64,000 nt of DNA from Panicum virgatum. Lineage: Eukaryota; Streptophyta; Magnoliopsida; Poales; Poaceae. The translations under genes were made by a program, and so were the position numbers. The notes under the pieces were generated by a model, which saw only the letters and a program-made list of their open reading frames with translations, was not told the DNA's origin and made no database searches. Every line of letters begins with the position of its first letter. Position 1 is the stretch's first letter. Below, piece after piece: positions 63,001-64,000 of this stretch. The stretch lies in assembly GCF_016808335.1 (NCBI RefSeq), contig NC_053146.1, positions 23,864,637-23,928,636 of the forward strand, written 5' to 3'.

Positions 63001-64000
63001 CCAGATCAGTTGAGTTTGCATTTTTCTGATTTTTCTGTGATTTGTTTCGCATTTTAGAAGTTCACTGGTATACACTGTAAAACTTGCAGAGACACCCTTG
63101 AACGAAAAAAAGAAATTACAACCGGGTCCTTCGCCGGCCTTCTCCGCCGTGGCATCTTGCCGGTGGTGTTCTGCGGTGCAGGGCTTACCGGGGCTGCCAC
63201 GGGGAGGCGCGTGGGGGAGAAAGGATCGAGGAACACCTACCCTGGTCGACGTTCGAGCGATTGGAGCACAGGTTCAAGCTCGTCGGCGTTGATGGCGGGC
63301 CGGTTGTTCGGTTCGCCGGCGCTGGAGGCGAAGGAGGGCTTGGGGTAGGGGAACAAGGTGCGCACGAGCACCGCGTGAGCTCGTGGATGCTTCTGGGGTA
63401 GCTATCGGGCTCGGTCTTTCCCGGAGCTGGCCGGTCCGCGGTGAGCCCGAGCTCGCCGGCGGCGGCGCAAAAGGGGAACGGCGTCGGGAGGGGGTTTGGG
63501 TTCGATTCTGCGCGCGTGGAGCGTAACTGGGAGGTGGCGAAGCTGTTGCGGTGGTCGGAGGGGGCAATGTGGGGCTGGGCTAGCCGGTCCGCGCGAGCTG
63601 GATCTCGGCGGCCATGGCGGAGCGGCGGGAGGAGGAAGAAGGGGAGAAGGAGCGCGACTGCGGGGGTTCTGGGGGTCTTTATAGGCCACAGAGCTCCTGG
63701 GTGAGGAAAGGAGTGACTGGGGGCGGTCGATTCGGCCTGGGCGAGTCGACGGCGAGCGGGCGGAGGAGGCAGCGGCGCGGCGCATGGCTGGGGGCGTCGT
63801 GGCGGCTCGGGAGCGGCCTGGGACGCGTGTGGGCGTGGGAGGGCGCCAAGGGGCAGGCCAGGTGGCGCTAAACGGTTTCCCCGGGTCCATTTGGCCGCGG
63901 GCGCGCGGTGGACGAGGTCCACCGGCGGCGTACGGCGGGCGGCGGGAAAACAGAGCACCGGGAGAGAGAGAGATGGAGATGGGGGCTCTTTTGTGATTTC
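60074..64000 (-). repeat. Second Tekay/Del-like LTR, runs off the window
   Basis: Starts TGTGGCGGAACC on plus and repeats the block order of 54568-58454: palindrome CTGAGTATACTAATACTCAG at 60571, CTAGACATGCAAGGCTTTTT, ATGCTCCGGGGCTTGCCTTC at 61501, AT-rich middle, GC-rich part from 63120. The minus-strand start is not reached, so it is at least 3.9 kb. Could be a solo LTR or the 3' LTR of a full element to the right. Confidence 0.75.
60571..60590. repeat. Conserved palindrome, second LTR
   Basis: CTGAGTATACTAATACTCAG, same place and same GCAAG flanks as at 55081; stem conserved, one loop-side base changed. Confidence 0.8.

Noticed and set aside
63185..63958. 257-codon minus frame near the window end
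   Set aside because: GC-rich part of the second Tekay/Del-like LTR, equivalent to 57240-57960.
1..64000. CRISPR array, operon, phage or bacterial island
   Set aside because: Spliced plant gene and plant TEs throughout; the ACCGGT arrays are 9-bp repeats without unique spacers of fixed length.

Overview
This is nuclear DNA of a grass. It holds one spliced plant gene (plastid NhaD-type Na+/H+ antiporter, NHD1-like) in a dense field of plant transposable elements: Ty1-copia, Ty3-gypsy, an RTE-like LINE, a tRNA-derived SINE, a SMART-type miniature LTR element, MITEs and CACTA pieces. The NHD1 protein and the mobile-element families are typical of Poaceae. The species cannot be fixed from sequence alone. 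There are no operons, CRISPR arrays or prokaryotic signals.

Layout. 1-8167: non-autonomous gypsy-type element on the minus strand; its 3' LTR is cut by the window edge. It sits inside a fragment of a long Tekay/Del-like LTR (8168-9427). 9428-13010: SIRE/Maximus-like copia pieces in the order internal end, LTR, gag start. 13011-16580: mostly unassigned, with a clean SINE at 15621-15861. 16581-21490: complete copia element whose single frame carries only point nonsense mutations. 21583-21827: MITE. 22195-26166: gypsy element with gag but no pol, ending 221 bp upstream of the NHD1 start codon.

26388-46817: NHD1-like gene, ten coding exons, 572 codons, all splice sites GT-AG, no stop or frameshift. 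Its coding sequence is 1.7 kb spread over 20.4 kb because the introns hold insertions: a MITE (intron 1); a LINE-derived mini-element, a SMART-like element and a 3.3 kb LINE (intron 3); a 5.7 kb copia element and a solo LTR (intron 4); an L1-like 3' fragment (intron 5); a solo LTR and a 1.4 kb non-LTR insertion (intron 8). Most have target-site duplications readable directly in the sequence.

46818-64000: repeat-rich 3' flank with a 130-bp tandem duplication, two copies of a GC-rich repeat, a copia-like LTR, a small possible gene (50696), CACTA-like DNA, a hAT-like MITE, a 3.9 kb Tekay/Del-like solo LTR with perfect CATAT duplication, a small copia solo LTR, and a second Tekay/Del-like LTR running off the end.

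I see no new multi-gene system. The most unusual signals are: dispersed arrays of a 9-bp ACCGGT-containing unit shared by unrelated retroelements; an open frame that becomes continuous when two insertions are ignored; a 231-bp element made of the two ends of a LINE; and short insertions with long target duplications next to the NHD1 promoter.
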